Below, one piece after another: positions 22,426 through 32,460 of a DNA stretch of 64,000 nucleotides. How positions within the stretch are numbered: position 1 is the stretch's first letter; every line of letters starts with the position of its first letter. The position numbers were made by a program, and so were the translations under genes. Source of the DNA: Emiliania huxleyi CCMP1516 (taxonomy: Eukaryota > Haptophyta > Isochrysidales > Noelaerhabdaceae). The notes below the pieces were generated by a model. The model did not search any database. It was not told the origin of the DNA and saw nothing but the letters and a program-made list of their open reading frames with translations. The DNA is taken from NCBI RefSeq assembly GCF_000372725.1, contig NW_005200333.1:819160-883159 (forward strand), written 5' to 3'.

Positions 22426-23390
22426 AGACCTGGGACGTGGTGGATGAGGAGAGGTAGCAGAGGTACGAACGATTTTTCTTGCGCCTCTAAGCTCTATCAG
22501 AATACAGAAAGATGAAAGTGCGCGACGCACCACACGTCAGAGGACAGAGCGTACAGCGCCGACACGCGACAGCGGTTTCAACGGCTCACGGCACACGGGT
22601 CAGGTGGGCGGGGAACCCGCAATTTGCAGTTGTTTTTTAAGCGTCGGTCACCGCATGAGTTGTTTCGACATCAATGTAGTCCAGCGTCCTGCTCGGGCGC
22701 AGTTCGGGCGTAAACCGCCCCAGCGAACGATGCGGTATTTTGCACCGCAGCATCGGGCTCCACCGCGAGACACTGTGGAGTTCACACGTAAGGTTGCGAT
22801 AACCCGCCACCCACAAAGCGCCTGCTCTACTATCCCGGACCACGCACCACGCACCCACTCCACTTTCCACACGGATCATGCCCGTGATATAGCACCATCC
22901 ACTGCCGCCGTCCTGGTTTTGAACGTGGCAGCTAGACCTAAGAACTCGGTAGTTGTGTCCCCCTGAGTGAGGAGCAGGCGAGAGAGAGCGTTTTGTGGTG
23001 TTGGTGTACGCAATAACGCGGGCCCGCGGGACAGGGTGGTTGTTCTCTCTATCTCCTCTTCTAGCTCTTAGCATGAGCTGCGCCCTGTGTCCGACCCCTT
23101 TTGCGCAGCAACACCTTAAACTTTTAGGCCCTCCAAATTCGGGTCGGAGGACGGAGCGTAGCTAGCGGAGTGGGCCGCCCCGAGTTTGAAAGGGGCGACG
23201 GACGCTTGCGTCCTAGGTCCTAGCCTCCGAAAACGCCTCCCCGGCGCAGAGGGGCCCCCACCGCTCCACGCCGCGCCGAAATACTTTTTTCTTGTGGCCG
23301 CGGCGCGAGAAGAATTCGGGGTGACCACCCTGCCGCAAAAGCCGTCGCTCTCGATCGACGGCCGACCGATATCGACAACTTCCCGTTGTG
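22426..23390. other. Intergenic region
   Basis: No gene recognised; frames are short. It contains the 3' flank of the MAPR gene and the promoter of the C69 gene. Confidence 0.5.
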
Positions 23391-24426
23391 ATGTCCATTC
23401 GCCTCCTCCTCCCGCTCCTCTTCGGCACGGCGCGCGCCTGCAGCAACATCATCGTCACTGGCGGCGCCTCCGCCGATGGCAACCCGATGGTGGGCTATAA
23501 CGCCGACAGCGCGGCGCTGCACGGCGCAGTCTCGCACTGGCCGCACGGACACCACGCAAAGGGCGCTGTGCGCGAGGTGTTCTCCTGGGACTTGGGCATC
23601 AAGCTGGGCGAGATACCCGAGGCGGCCGAGACGTACAACGTCATCGGCAACGCAAACTGCCAGGGGCTCGTAATCGGAGAGACCACGCTGGGCGGGCTGG
23701 CGGAGCTGTCCAACGTGGGCAAGGACTGGCGGAACGGCACGATTCTCGACTACGGGCAGCTAATCTACATCACGCTGCAGCGCGCGGCCACTGCCCGCGA
23801 GGCGATCAAGGTGATGCACGCGCTCACCGCAGCGTACGGCTACGCGAGTGACATGGAGGGCTTCTCTCTCTCCGACGCGACGACCGGCGAGGCGTGGTAC
23901 ATGGAGCTGATCGGCAAGGGCGGGTTTGAGAAGGGCGCACTCTGGGTGGCGCTGCGCGTGCCGGAGGGGCACATCATGGCGCACGCCAACCAGGCGCGCA
24001 TCACGCGGTTCCTGCCGTGCGACGACGAGAAGGCCTGCCTGATGGCGCCGGACGTCGTCAGCTTTGCCATCGCGCACGGCTACTTCCACGGCGAGGCGGA
24101 CGACCCCTCCTTCTCCTTCTCGGACGTTTACGACCCGGTCACGTTTGAGGGCGCACGCTTCTGCGAGGCGCGCGTGTGGTCCGTCTTCAGCGCCGTGGCC
24201 GACCCGGCGAGCTTCGACGCGGCCGCGCACCTCGACTACGCTCAGGGGCGGAACCTGACGAACCGCATGCCCCTCTTTGTCAAGCCAAAGGCCAAGCTGA
24301 CGCGCGCGCAGGTGCTGGCATCGCCGCACTAGCTCGCCTCGCCGCCTCTCTCATTGCACTACTCGACCGAAAGTGCAGCTGCGCTGCAGCGCGCGCGCGC
24401 AACCCAGCCCATAGTTTGTAAGGGGG

Positions 24427-24458
<32 letters not shown>

Positions 24459-26447
24459 AGGAGAGGAGAGGAGACACGGACACCGGCCGCCCGGCCGCCC
24501 GATCCGCGCAGCTAATCCACCACAGCTGATCCACGACGCGGCTGTTCGTGGGCGCCGCTGCAGGTTCACAGCCTCCTCTCGCTGCACTACGAGGACTCGT
24601 GGCTCTCCCCCTACGCCGATGTGGGGGCGGGCGCAGAGCACTCCCCGTACCGCTGGAACGGGCTGACGTGGGAGTACGAGGGGAAGACGTGCGTCGACGA
24701 GATGTGGGGAGATGTGGGGAGATGGGGAGATGTGGGGAGATGTGGGGAGATGTGGGGAGACACCCCCGCCTCGCCACACCTCGATCTGCGCGCCCAGGTA
24801 CGTCAACGAGCGGGTGGTCGGCACGCAGTACACGGCGTGGCACTGGGTCGCGCAGCTGCGCCGCGGCGTGCCAAAGCCGATGGGCGCGCTGCAGTGGTGG
24901 GGTGCCGACGACCAAACTTGCAATCTGCTGCAACCTCCCCGCAATCTCGCGCAATCTCGCCGTGTGTAGGTGGGGCGCCGACGACCACACATGGGCTCCA
25001 AAGATCCCGCTGCACGGCGGCGCGTCGGCGGTGCACCCTTCGTGTACGACGACGCAGACTGCACGAGACATGGGGAGATATGGGGAGATATGGGAAGATA
25101 GGTGCACAGTTCGTACGACGACGCAGACTGCACGGCGCGGGCCGCCTGCCGCCGTGCCCACGGGCTGCAAGGCAACGTGCGCGAGTTCTCGCTGCATTCG
25201 GCGTGGTGGCTCGCGAACTTGGTGTCGCAGACACGCCCCGCCTCCCAGACACGCCTCCGATGCCCGATGCACTCCTCCCCTCCCCAGACACGCCTCCGAT
25301 GCACTTCCTCCCCTCCAGCCCGCGGCTGCGGGTCCTCTCTCTCTTCTCACGCGGGCGCGCGCTGTACAGGTGGCTGACCAGGTCAAGCTCAGCCGGCGAC
25401 GCGCGTCTTCAGCCTCGAGTCTGGCCGACTCTCTGCATGGACCCGTCCCCCTCCATAGGTCTATGCCAAGGCAGACCGCGCGGCGCCGCTCGTCCGGAAG
25501 GCGCGCGAGATGAGCCGAGATTGGCCGAGATTGGCCGAGATTGGCCGAGATTGGCCGAGATTGGAAGACGTTTTGTCCGCAAGGCACGCGCGGAGCTGGA
25601 CGCCGCGCTCACCGCGGCGCTGGTGGACGCCGACGACAAGGCGGCTAGGGCGTTCGCGGCGGGCGACGCGAAGGGCGCGCTTGCCACTCTCACGGACCAC
25701 GCCGTGGCCGCGGGCGCCGCGGCAACGGCGAGGTGGACCGCGCTGTGGCAGGAGCTGCTCGTCGCCTTTGTCGACGGACATGTCCGTGACACGTCCAGGA
25801 CATGTCCGAGACATGTCCACAGGAGCTGCTCGTCTCCTTTATCGACGGGCGCGCGACTGGCCCTCAGCCCAACCCTGGGGGTTTCCACCATGGAAGCCCC
25901 CCCCCCCCCCCCCCCACGCGCCGCCCTCGTCGTCGCCTCGGCCGCCGCCGCCCTCACACCCGCCGCCGCTGCCGCCGCCCTCGTCGCCGCCCTCGCCGCC
26001 GCCCGCCTTCCCCGCGGCGTCTTCCACGCAGCACAGACCCGATGCCCCGCCCTCTCCACACCCTCTAGCACTTACGCAGGGAGCGGCTCGGGACTCTGCC
26101 CCGCGACGGCCTTCGAAGTCGCGCCTTCCCCCGCCTCGGGCAGGCGCGTGACGGCGGCCAACCCCAAGGAGCCCGTGTGCGAGTGCACAAAGGAGAGCGC
26201 CACGTTCAGCGAGGCATGGAAGGCCAAGGCGCCGGCCGCGCCGTCGGAAGCGCCTCCCACTTTTGTTCTGGCGGGCGCGTCTCCCACATGGCGCGTCTCC
26301 CACATGCGTCTGTAGGTTGTGGCCGATACGGGCGATCACTACCTCCAGCCGCCCGCCCCGCCCCCGGGGGCGCTTGCCGGCCAACCCACGTGGTTCCACG
26401 CCAAGCCGACGCGCTCAAAGCTGAGCATCCCTGGAGTGGCGCACTGA
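23391..26447 (+). CDS. C69-family dipeptidase (secreted, N-terminal Cys nucleophile)
   Basis: Ten exons: 23391-24311, 24564-24688, 24798-24896, 24970-25030, 25102-25221, 25459-25500, 25584-25751, 25823-25848, 26144-26264 and 26316-26447, giving 604 aa. A short signal peptide (MSIRLLLPLLFGTARA) ends directly before CSNIIVTGGASADGNPMVGYNAD, where the Cys would become the N-terminal nucleophile of an Ntn-type C69 peptidase. Further landmarks are NANCQGLVIGETTLGGL, GWSL-equivalent MEGFSLSDATTGEAWYMELIGKG, LRVPEGHIMAHANQARITRF, the spliced LQWWGADDHTWAPKIPLHGGAS, VHSSYDDADCTARAACRR and FSLHSAWWLANL. It likely cleaves dipeptides in the secretory/vacuolar route. Six or more introns start with a copy of the next exon; intron 7 appears to have a GA donor (or GT nine bases later, adding three residues). 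Confidence 0.87.
24421..24475. repeat. Poly-G and GAGGAG tract in C69 intron 1
   Basis: About 18 G are followed by (GGA)n and (GGAGA)n. The tract lies in the 252-nt first intron. Confidence 0.85.
24697..24765 (+). repeat. (GAGATGTGGG)n in C69 intron 2
   Basis: Six copies of a GGGGAGATGT-type unit. The same unit family fills introns at 14941, 16640, 17225, 25070, 33230, 34010, 37430 and 37665, in either orientation. Confidence 0.85.
25752..25822 (+). repeat. 71-nt C69 intron 7 bounded by a long direct repeat
   Basis: CAG|GAGCTGCTCGTCGCCTTTG at 25749 and CAG|GAGCTGCTCGTCTCCTTTA at 25820, with ATCGACGG/GTCGACGG continuing, so about 27 bases are repeated. Between them lie three units of ACATGTCC/ACACGTCC. 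As 71 is not a multiple of 3, splicing is needed to keep the frame. Confidence 0.7.
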
Positions 26448-26708
26448 CCGCCGCACGAGAGAAGCGTCACTAAGAGGGGAGGAGAGAAAGCAGCCGCAAA
26501 ACGCCGTGTGCGGTAAGCACGTGACCACGTTTGTGCGGGGCAGTGTTTGCTTAGAGGCAGGTAGGTAGGTAGAAAGGTGAAGAACAGCCAGGCTCGGACT
26601 GGACACCAACAAGAGGCACAAAACGATCACAAACCATAATAAAAGGCTCCGCATGGGTACAATGGAGGAAATTTAAGTTTCCACAGTACCACATAGCGTA
26701 GTATCTGC
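26448..26708. repeat. 3' flank with shared repeat, copy 2
   Basis: At 26558-26610 an (AGGT)n run is followed by AGAAAGGTGAAGAACAGCC, then AGGCTCGGACTGGACACCAAC, the same block as at 8717-8769. It lies about 100-150 bp downstream of the minus-strand coiled-coil ORF. Confidence 0.65.
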
Positions 26709-27386
26709 TCAGCAAGCACTAGGCACCACGCTGTCGTCAAACCCAGGAGGGAGGCCGAGAGCGTAGAGAGGCCCCTCCGAGCAAGGCTCCTCTGCGGGCC
26801 CGGAACTCGGTCCGCAGCTACGCCCTTCGATAGAGCCCTCCCCCTCCCTCTCCACGGACAGAGCGACAGCACAGGGCACCTCGGGAGCGCCCTCGCTCCA
26901 TGCATCTCCGTATCTCGCGCGCAGCCTCGCTCGCTCTTTCTCTCGCAGCCGCTCGTGCCTCTCTTCGAGCTGTAGCCGAATCAGCTCGTCCTCGCGCTCG
27001 CGCTTTCGCTTCCGCGCATCCGCCGCAGCCTGCTTCCGCTTCTGGTCCTGCTCCTGCTTCCGCTTCTCCTCGGCGATCTCTGCTTTTCGTCTCTGCAGCT
27101 CCCGCTGCGACTGGCGCGCCAGCTCCGCTCTCCGCGCAGCAATGTAGTTGGCAACCGCAGCCACTCCAGCATCTGCGCTCGCTGGAGGCAGCTCATGCTG
27201 CACGTCGTCGCACCGGCAGCACTCGAGCGAGCAGCGGCGCAGAGGAGGGCGCGGCTCGGGCGGCACTCGCGCGGCTCTCGCACGGAAAGAATGACGCGCG
27301 TATGCTCCGGGATCGTCGGGCGTCGCGAGTCTCCCTTGGCAATCACACTGCATGCCGCGCAACGCCGCCGAGTAGAAGCGCTGCAT
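26709..27386 (-). CDS. Hypothetical protein with charged coiled coil
   Basis: 225 aa. The N-terminal 75 residues contain several Cys (LECCRCDDVQHELP). Residues about 80-160 form a long Glu/Lys/Arg/Gln helix (RRAELARQSQRELQRRKAEI..EKRKQEQDQKRKQ), very likely a coiled coil. The C-terminus is acidic, then ends YALGLPPGFDDSVVPSAC. No family was recognised. The start region overlaps the opposite-strand retroelement frame. The downstream shared 3'-flank repeat supports a real minus-strand transcript, by inference. Confidence 0.45.
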   Translation of the reverse strand: MQRFYSAALRGMQCDCQGRLATPDDPGAYARHSFRARAARVPPEPRPPLRRCSLECCRCDDVQHELPPASADAGVAAVANYIAARRAELARQSQRELQRRKAEIAEEKRKQEQDQKRKQAAADARKRKREREDELIRLQLEERHERLREKERARLRARYGDAWSEGAPEVPCAVALSVEREGEGSIEGRSCGPSSGPAEEPCSEGPLYALGLPPGFDDSVVPSAC

Positions 27387-27479
27387 CTCATCTTTCGAGT
27401 GGTAGCGCGGCTCGATTGGTGGGTATGGTTGCCTCGACCGCCATCAGCTCCGACCGCCCCGCCCACCAGTCGTCTCCGA

Positions 27480-29192
27480 CCCTGCGACTACCCTCACCTC
27501 TTCCCGCAGGGCACCACCTTCACCGACTCGCACTTCAACTTTGGCGGTCAACATCTTGTCGCCGCCATCAACCTGCTGCCCAGCATACTCGCAACCGACA
27601 TCGACCGATACCGTCAAGTACTAGTCCGCGCCACCAACCTACCCATCAAGATGCAGCCTCGACTCCTCCTGCTCGCCATCTCTTGCCGACCGACTTGCCG
27701 CTTCGGCCATTTCCTGCGCTACCTCCCCCCTTCCATCATCTCCGCCTTCGTAGACGACTTACGCCGCGAAATCCTCCACGCCTTTGAACGGACACTCGCC
27801 CTGCCAGCCGGCACCGTCGCCTCCTCCCCTCCCGAGATGGCCTCCCACTTCCAATTCTTCCAGGCGCTATCTGCCGGCGGCATCGGATTCGACGACCCCG
27901 CCCGCGTCTCGCCCGCCGCCTACCTCGCCTCGTTGGCCTCCACGCTACCCATCCACAGGCGAGACCCAGCCGTCGCCACCTTCGTCAAGGACCCATCGAA
28001 TTGGGCGACCTGCCCGAGCCTCATCCTCCGCGACGCCTACAACGTTTTCCACCGCGTCACATCCACCGCCGCATATTCCGCCCTCCCCCTCGCCGACTGC
28101 CCCATCGCCGCCCGCCCCACGCTTCGAGCCACGCTCAACGACGCAAGCGGTTCCCCGTCCCTCCATCGCCTCCACCTCCTCTCCGGCATGCGATCGCAGA
28201 GCCGCTTCAGCCGACTGCTCGCCACCGAGGAACTCAACACTGCCCTCGCCCACCCCTCCCTCCACCCACTCGCCTTCGCCCGCCTCCGCCACGCCGCCGT
28301 GCCCCCTTCCCACCTCCTCTTCACGATGTGTTCCGTGTCCGACGCGCACGCCCTCTCCGACGCCGAGACCACCTACCTCTACTTGTACCGGCTCGGCGTG
28401 CCGTTTCCGTCGCTCGCCACCTCCGCCGCCCTCCCCTTTGCATCCTGCAACAAGAAGTGCACACACAATCCGCCGCACAGACCTTTCCCGAACGCAAAGC
28501 TGCTGTGCCTCCACTCTCTCGGCCACCACTACACGATGTGCGGCGTCGGCGGCCACAGCATCCGCCTCCACGATCTGATTGTCCGCCTGATCGCCGCCAC
28601 CGCCATGCGAGAGACCGGGTGCGCCGCTCACCTCGAGAAGGGCCTCGGCTCCTCCACCGCCGCCGGCAAGAAAATCGACGCCGTGCTGTCGTTTGCAAAC
28701 CGAACCGTCTACGCGGGCTCCGCCGCGACCGCCGTCATGACCGTCGACGTTTCCCGCCTCTGCCCCCTCCTGCCGAGCCACCTGCAGACCGCCGCGAAAG
28801 ACGCCGCTGCCACCATCGACGAGAGAGCCCGGGAGAAGAACGCGAAACACTTGGCCGGCTGCATCGGCCTGGGACGCGCCTTCCTCCCTATCGTCGTCAC
28901 CACCCTCGGCGGCATCGGCCCGCCCGCCTCCCGAGATTTCCTCTCCTCCCTGTTCGCCAACTCAATGGCCGCCGAGCGCGCCGCGGGCGGCTCCGGCCAG
29001 CTCACCGCCAGACGCCGCTCCGACTTCTTCCGCTCCATCATGGTGCTGCTAGTGCGAAAGCAACGCCTCGCCACTGCCGATCTCGCCACCCCCCTTGCTA
29101 GGCCGGCGCCACCGCCCCCGCCCAAGCCCTCCTCCGGCAGGAAGCGCAAAGCCAACGCCAATGTCGCCGCCCAGCACGCCGCCTCCCTATAG
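27480..29192 (+). mobile_element. 3' part of a non-LTR retrotransposon reverse-transcriptase ORF
   Basis: The frame is open from about 27195, but retroelement-like sequence starts near 27510 (GTTFTDSHFNFGGQHLVAAINLLPS). It continues with LPIKMQPRLLLLAISCRPTCRFGHFLRYLPPSI and ends with KNAKHLAGCIGLGRAFLPIVVTTLGGIGPPASRDFLSSLF plus a basic Pro-rich tail. This order (thumb-like region, then CNKKCTHNP..H, then F-P-V-V-T-x-G-x-G) is that of the C-terminal third of algal LINE-type polyproteins. The catalytic palm (YADD) and the endonuclease are absent, so this is a 5'-truncated copy, as expected from incomplete reverse transcription. The frame is intact over 550 codons, so it is fairly young or still selected. 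Confidence 0.65.
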
Positions 29193-29420
29193 CCGACTCG
29201 CCACCCTCCGCCGCCGCCCTCGCCGCCACCAAGCCCGCCATCACCCTCCCCGCCGCCACTGTCGCTGCCGCCGCCCTCACCACCACCGCCTCGCCGTCGC
29301 CGCCCTCGCCACCGCCGCCCTCGACGCCGCCACCCTCGCCGCCACCGCCCACGCCATCGTCGCCCTTGCCACCACCACCCAGCCCACCGCCTCCCTCACC
29401 ACCGTCACCCTCACCCCTAC

Positions 29421-29770
29421 CTCGCCGCTACCTCGCCCGCTCGCGCCCGACTTTCTACCTCCTCGTGATCCAACCCGCCACCCCCCTCGCCTCGTCACCC
29501 TCCCGCCGCCTCGCCGCTACCTCGCCCGCTCGCGCCCGACTTCCTACCTCCTCGTGATCCAACCCGCCACCCCCCTCGCCTCGTCACCCTCCCGCCGCCT
29601 CGCCGCCACCCCGCCCGCCCGCGCCCGACTTTCTACCTCCTCGTGATCCAACCCGCCACCCCCCTCGCCCGTCACCCTCCCGCCGCCTCGCCGCCACCCC
29701 GCCCGCCCGCGCCCGACTTTCTTGTACCTCCTCGTGATCCGAACCGCCGCCACCCTCGCCTCACCCTCCC
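29421..29770. repeat. About 89-bp minisatellite, four copies
   Basis: Units begin CTCGCCGCTACCTCGCCC and contain CCTCCTCGTGATCCAACCCG. The copies start near 29421, 29511, 29600 and 29685 and are more than 90% alike. Confidence 0.85.
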
Positions 29771-29849
29771 GCCCGAAATGCTCCGCCGTTCCTTCGCCGC
29801 TGTGGTCTGCCGTCGTGCCACCGTTCCTTACCGTGCCGCTCCTTCCTCC

Positions 29850-29950
29850 GTGCCACCGAGGCTTCGACCACCGAGGCTTCGGCCACCGAGGCTTCTGCCA
29901 CCGAGGCTTCGGCCACCGAGGCTTCGGCCAACGAGGCTTCGGCCAACGAT
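29850..29950. repeat. 14-bp tandem repeat (CCACCGAGGCTTCG)n
   Basis: About seven tandem units with small changes (CCAACGAGGCTTCG at the end). Confidence 0.85.
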
Positions 29951-30166
29951 ATTATTGCTGCCGCCCCCCCTGCCGTCCGTTACCGCCGTGCCGCCGTACC
30001 GCCGCTCCTACAGTGCCGCGCCCGCCGCGCCGTATGTCCCGCCGTCCGATGTCCTGCCTGCCGCCTGCTGCCGCCGCGCCGCCTTACCGCCGACCCTTAT
30101 CGTGCCGCGCCGCCTTTACACACACACCTTACTTTCTGCTCGACCGAGTTTGCGCTGATGAGCGAA

Positions 30167-30270
30167 CCGAGCCGCCGGGTGCCCCGCAGCGGCCTCGCTG
30201 GGCCAGAACATCGGCCCCGAGTGCTCCGCAGCAGCCTTGCTGGGCCAGAACGTCGGCCCGCGAGGTGGGG
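30167..30270. repeat. About 42-bp tandem duplication
   Basis: Units with CTCCGCAGCAGCCTTGCTGG, then GCCAGAACGTCGGCCC, occur 2.3 times. Confidence 0.7.
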
Positions 30271-30480
30271 TGCTAGTCTGGGACCCATACGTGGCAGTTC
30301 CCTTGCTCCAAGCGCTTGCGCTTCGGCGGTAGTGATCTGATCACCCGAATACCACGTTCGGATCGCTCCTCATCGCAAACCCTGTCAGCAGTTCACCTAC
30401 GGGTATGTTCGTAAGAGCTACATACACTGAAAAAGAATTCTGCAGCCGCTCTGAGCTCCTCTCGGCGACATCAAGTAGGC

Positions 30481-31497
30481 ATGCATGTCGTGCGAGCGTA
30501 CGAGCGCATGCACCAGCGCATGCTGAGGCGGGCCAACGATAACGATTCACGGTTCGTCGACGACCCCGCGATGGTCATGGCGGTCATGGCATCACAGGGT
30601 CAGGATCTGTTCAGTATGACAGTCAAAGCAGAGAACGACGTCACCTTCACGACCTTTTGCAGCATCAATCCTATGGAACTCGCCGCCATCGCGAGCCGCG
30701 CGAGGATGAGCGGGGGTAGCATGACCGTCGCGAGGAACACAGTGCGCATCGGTCCACTCCGCTTTGAACTCGACGCCGAAGCGTCCTACAAGGAACGGCG
30801 CGTCTTCCACGCCGCCCTTGAACACGGGTTCGCTTTCTCACACCAGCTCCACTGGGCGTACAACTTCCTAAATTCGCAGTACGTGTGCTTCGCCAACAAC
30901 CTCCGGGAAGACGACTTGTTGCCTGCCGCCGACAACATGCACATGCAGAGGGCGGCGGCGGAGGCGCTGCGGAATGCCAATGCGCTGCTGGCGGAGGAGG
31001 AGGCGGAGAAGAAGGAGAAGGAGAAGGAGAAGGAGAAGAAGAAGGGCAAGAAGAAGAAGGGGAAGGGTGGCAGAGGCGGCGCTGGGCCGTCTCAAGAGCC
31101 CGAGGATGAGGCAGCGCTGGTGGCGGCGGAGGAGGCGGAGTTGGCGGCGGCGCTCAAGGAGAGCGCGAGGCTGGTGGAGAAGAGGGGGGCGCCTGACGAG
31201 CAAGCATTGTCCTCTTTGCCTCCAGAGAGGCCGCTATCGGTAGAAGAGGAGGAGCCGCCGGCCGACTTCATCTGCCCGATCACGACCGAGGTCATGAGAA
31301 ACCCGGTAATGGCGGCGGACGGGCATGCTTACGAGCGGTCGGCGATCGAGCGCTGGCTCGCGACCAAGTCGACGAGCCCGATGACGGGCGAGGAGCTCCA
31401 GCACACTTGCCTCGCCGATCATCACATGCTCCGCCGAATGATTCGAGAGTGGGGAGAGACGCGCTCGGCTCGGCACGATCGTAGTTTAATAAAATGA
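30481..31497 (+). CDS. U-box domain protein (putative E3 ubiquitin ligase)
   Basis: 338 aa, single exon. Residues 1-155 have no recognised family. Residues about 160-200 are a Lys/Glu-rich linker (EEEAEKKEKEKEKEKKKGK) followed by GRGGAGPSQEPEDEAALVAAEEAEL, which could be a UIM-like helix (EEAELAAAL). The C-terminal U-box is clear: ADFICPITTEVMRNPVMAADGHAYERSAIERWLATKSTSPMTGEEL. It recruits E2 enzymes for ubiquitin transfer. The linker is strikingly like one in the ankyrin protein at 42494-45430. The substrate is unknown. Confidence 0.85.
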   Translation: MHVVRAYERMHQRMLRRANDNDSRFVDDPAMVMAVMASQGQDLFSMTVKAENDVTFTTFCSINPMELAAIASRARMSGGSMTVARNTVRIGPLRFELDAEASYKERRVFHAALEHGFAFSHQLHWAYNFLNSQYVCFANNLREDDLLPAADNMHMQRAAAEALRNANALLAEEEAEKKEKEKEKEKKKGKKKKGKGGRGGAGPSQEPEDEAALVAAEEAELAAALKESARLVEKRGAPDEQALSSLPPERPLSVEEEEPPADFICPITTEVMRNPVMAADGHAYERSAIERWLATKSTSPMTGEELQHTCLADHHMLRRMIREWGETRSARHDRSLIK

Positions 31498-31746
31498 CTT
31501 TTAGCTCTTTGCCCGCAATGCTGAATGCACCCGCCACCCCTTCCCGGGTTCCCAGACCACCCAAACACGTCTAAGACCCCACCGCTGTGTCCAAAATAGG
31601 GGGTGGGAGTTTGGGGGGGGGGGGGGCACATCAAGCGACGTCCTCAACCTTTGAGATGATACGCTTCACAAACATCTGAATTGGGTCTGTCGGATGCCAC
31701 TTGAGACCACGTCTCAGTTACGGAATCAACATGCCTGACCAATTCG
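31498..31746. other. Short intergenic region with poly-G
   Basis: It contains a G run at about 31612-31627 and AT-richer sequence. No gene seen. Confidence 0.4.
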
Positions 31747-32460
31747 TCAATTTCTGCAGGCGTGCTGTTGTCTTCTTCTTTGTTGCAGCTGCCTTCTCGA
31801 GCGAGTGTCACTCCTCCCATCGTCATCGACACTGCTGCTCTCGTCGTCATCGGGGCTGCTATCTTCGTCGCCGTCTTCGACTGCCCCCTCGACCATGCCA
31901 TGCTTGATGCTTGCCCTTGCATGAGCTACCTTTTCTTCTAAGTCACTTAAGTCAAAAAACGTACGCGCTTGGTACTTCAGTGCCGCCAGCAAAATGCAAT
32001 CTGTGATGTCGCCGCCTCTCGCATACATTTTGGCTGTTTGCATACACTCTTGCTTGAATACCTGCAATAGGGCAAATGCTGTCACCTCTGTTTCGTTTAA
32101 GGAATCAGCTTCTTCGAGATTCCTTGGCTTGCAGAGCGCGCGGTGATCATACACGACTCTCGTTAACGTTATACACCGTGCGGTCCGCGTTTTCACGTAC
32201 ACACAGAACTCAACTCTTTCCAGATCTCGCGCTGGACCACGTGCACGTCGGTCGGGACGCCCAGCATGTCGAGGCTGGCGCTGCACGTTTGCCGGGAGCT
32301 GCCCCAACACAATGTAGTCGATAGAATTCACGGCGGCGGGGGTTGAAACCAAAGGCCCAGCAAAAAGAAAAAGAGTTTGTGGGGGGTTGAAAGCTAGCTC
32401 GGCGACATCACGGCGCAGTTCATCTATCCCTTTGATAGCCTCGACATAGCCTCGACAATG
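31747..32460 (-). CDS. Unrecognised ORF in a lower-GC segment
   Basis: The frame is open from 32721 to 31747, but the part upstream of about 32460 overlaps the first exon of the carrier gene on the other strand. The downstream part looks protein-like: GIDELRRDVAELAFNPPQTLFLFAGPL, NLEEADSLNETEVTAFALLQVFKQECMQ, KYQARTFFDLSDLEEKVAHARASI, then an acidic Asp/Ser tail. Base composition is visibly less GC-rich than in neighbours and codon use differs, which may mean different origin. No family or start codon could be assigned. It may share a promoter region with the carrier gene. Confidence 0.35.
   Translation of the reverse strand, partial: HCRGYVEAIKGIDELRRDVAELAFNPPQTLFLFAGPLVSTPAAVNSIDYIVLGQLPANVQRQPRHAGRPDRRARGPARDLERVEFCVYVKTRTARCITLTRVVYDHRALCKPRNLEEADSLNETEVTAFALLQVFKQECMQTAKMYARGGDITDCILLAALKYQARTFFDLSDLEEKVAHARASIKHGMVEGAVEDGDEDSSPDDDESSSVDDDGRSDTRSRRQLQQRRRQQHACRN

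Larger units (their letters stand above)
29193..30480. other. Minisatellite-rich region after the retroelement
   Basis: No gene recognised. It holds a CCACC/CGCCACC-rich stretch (29200-29420) and three tandem repeat arrays listed separately. The frames are low-complexity Pro/Arg/Ala. Confidence 0.6.

Noticed and set aside
28001-29101. 366-codon Arg/Pro-rich plus-strand ORF
   Set aside because: It is a shadow of the retroelement reading frame.
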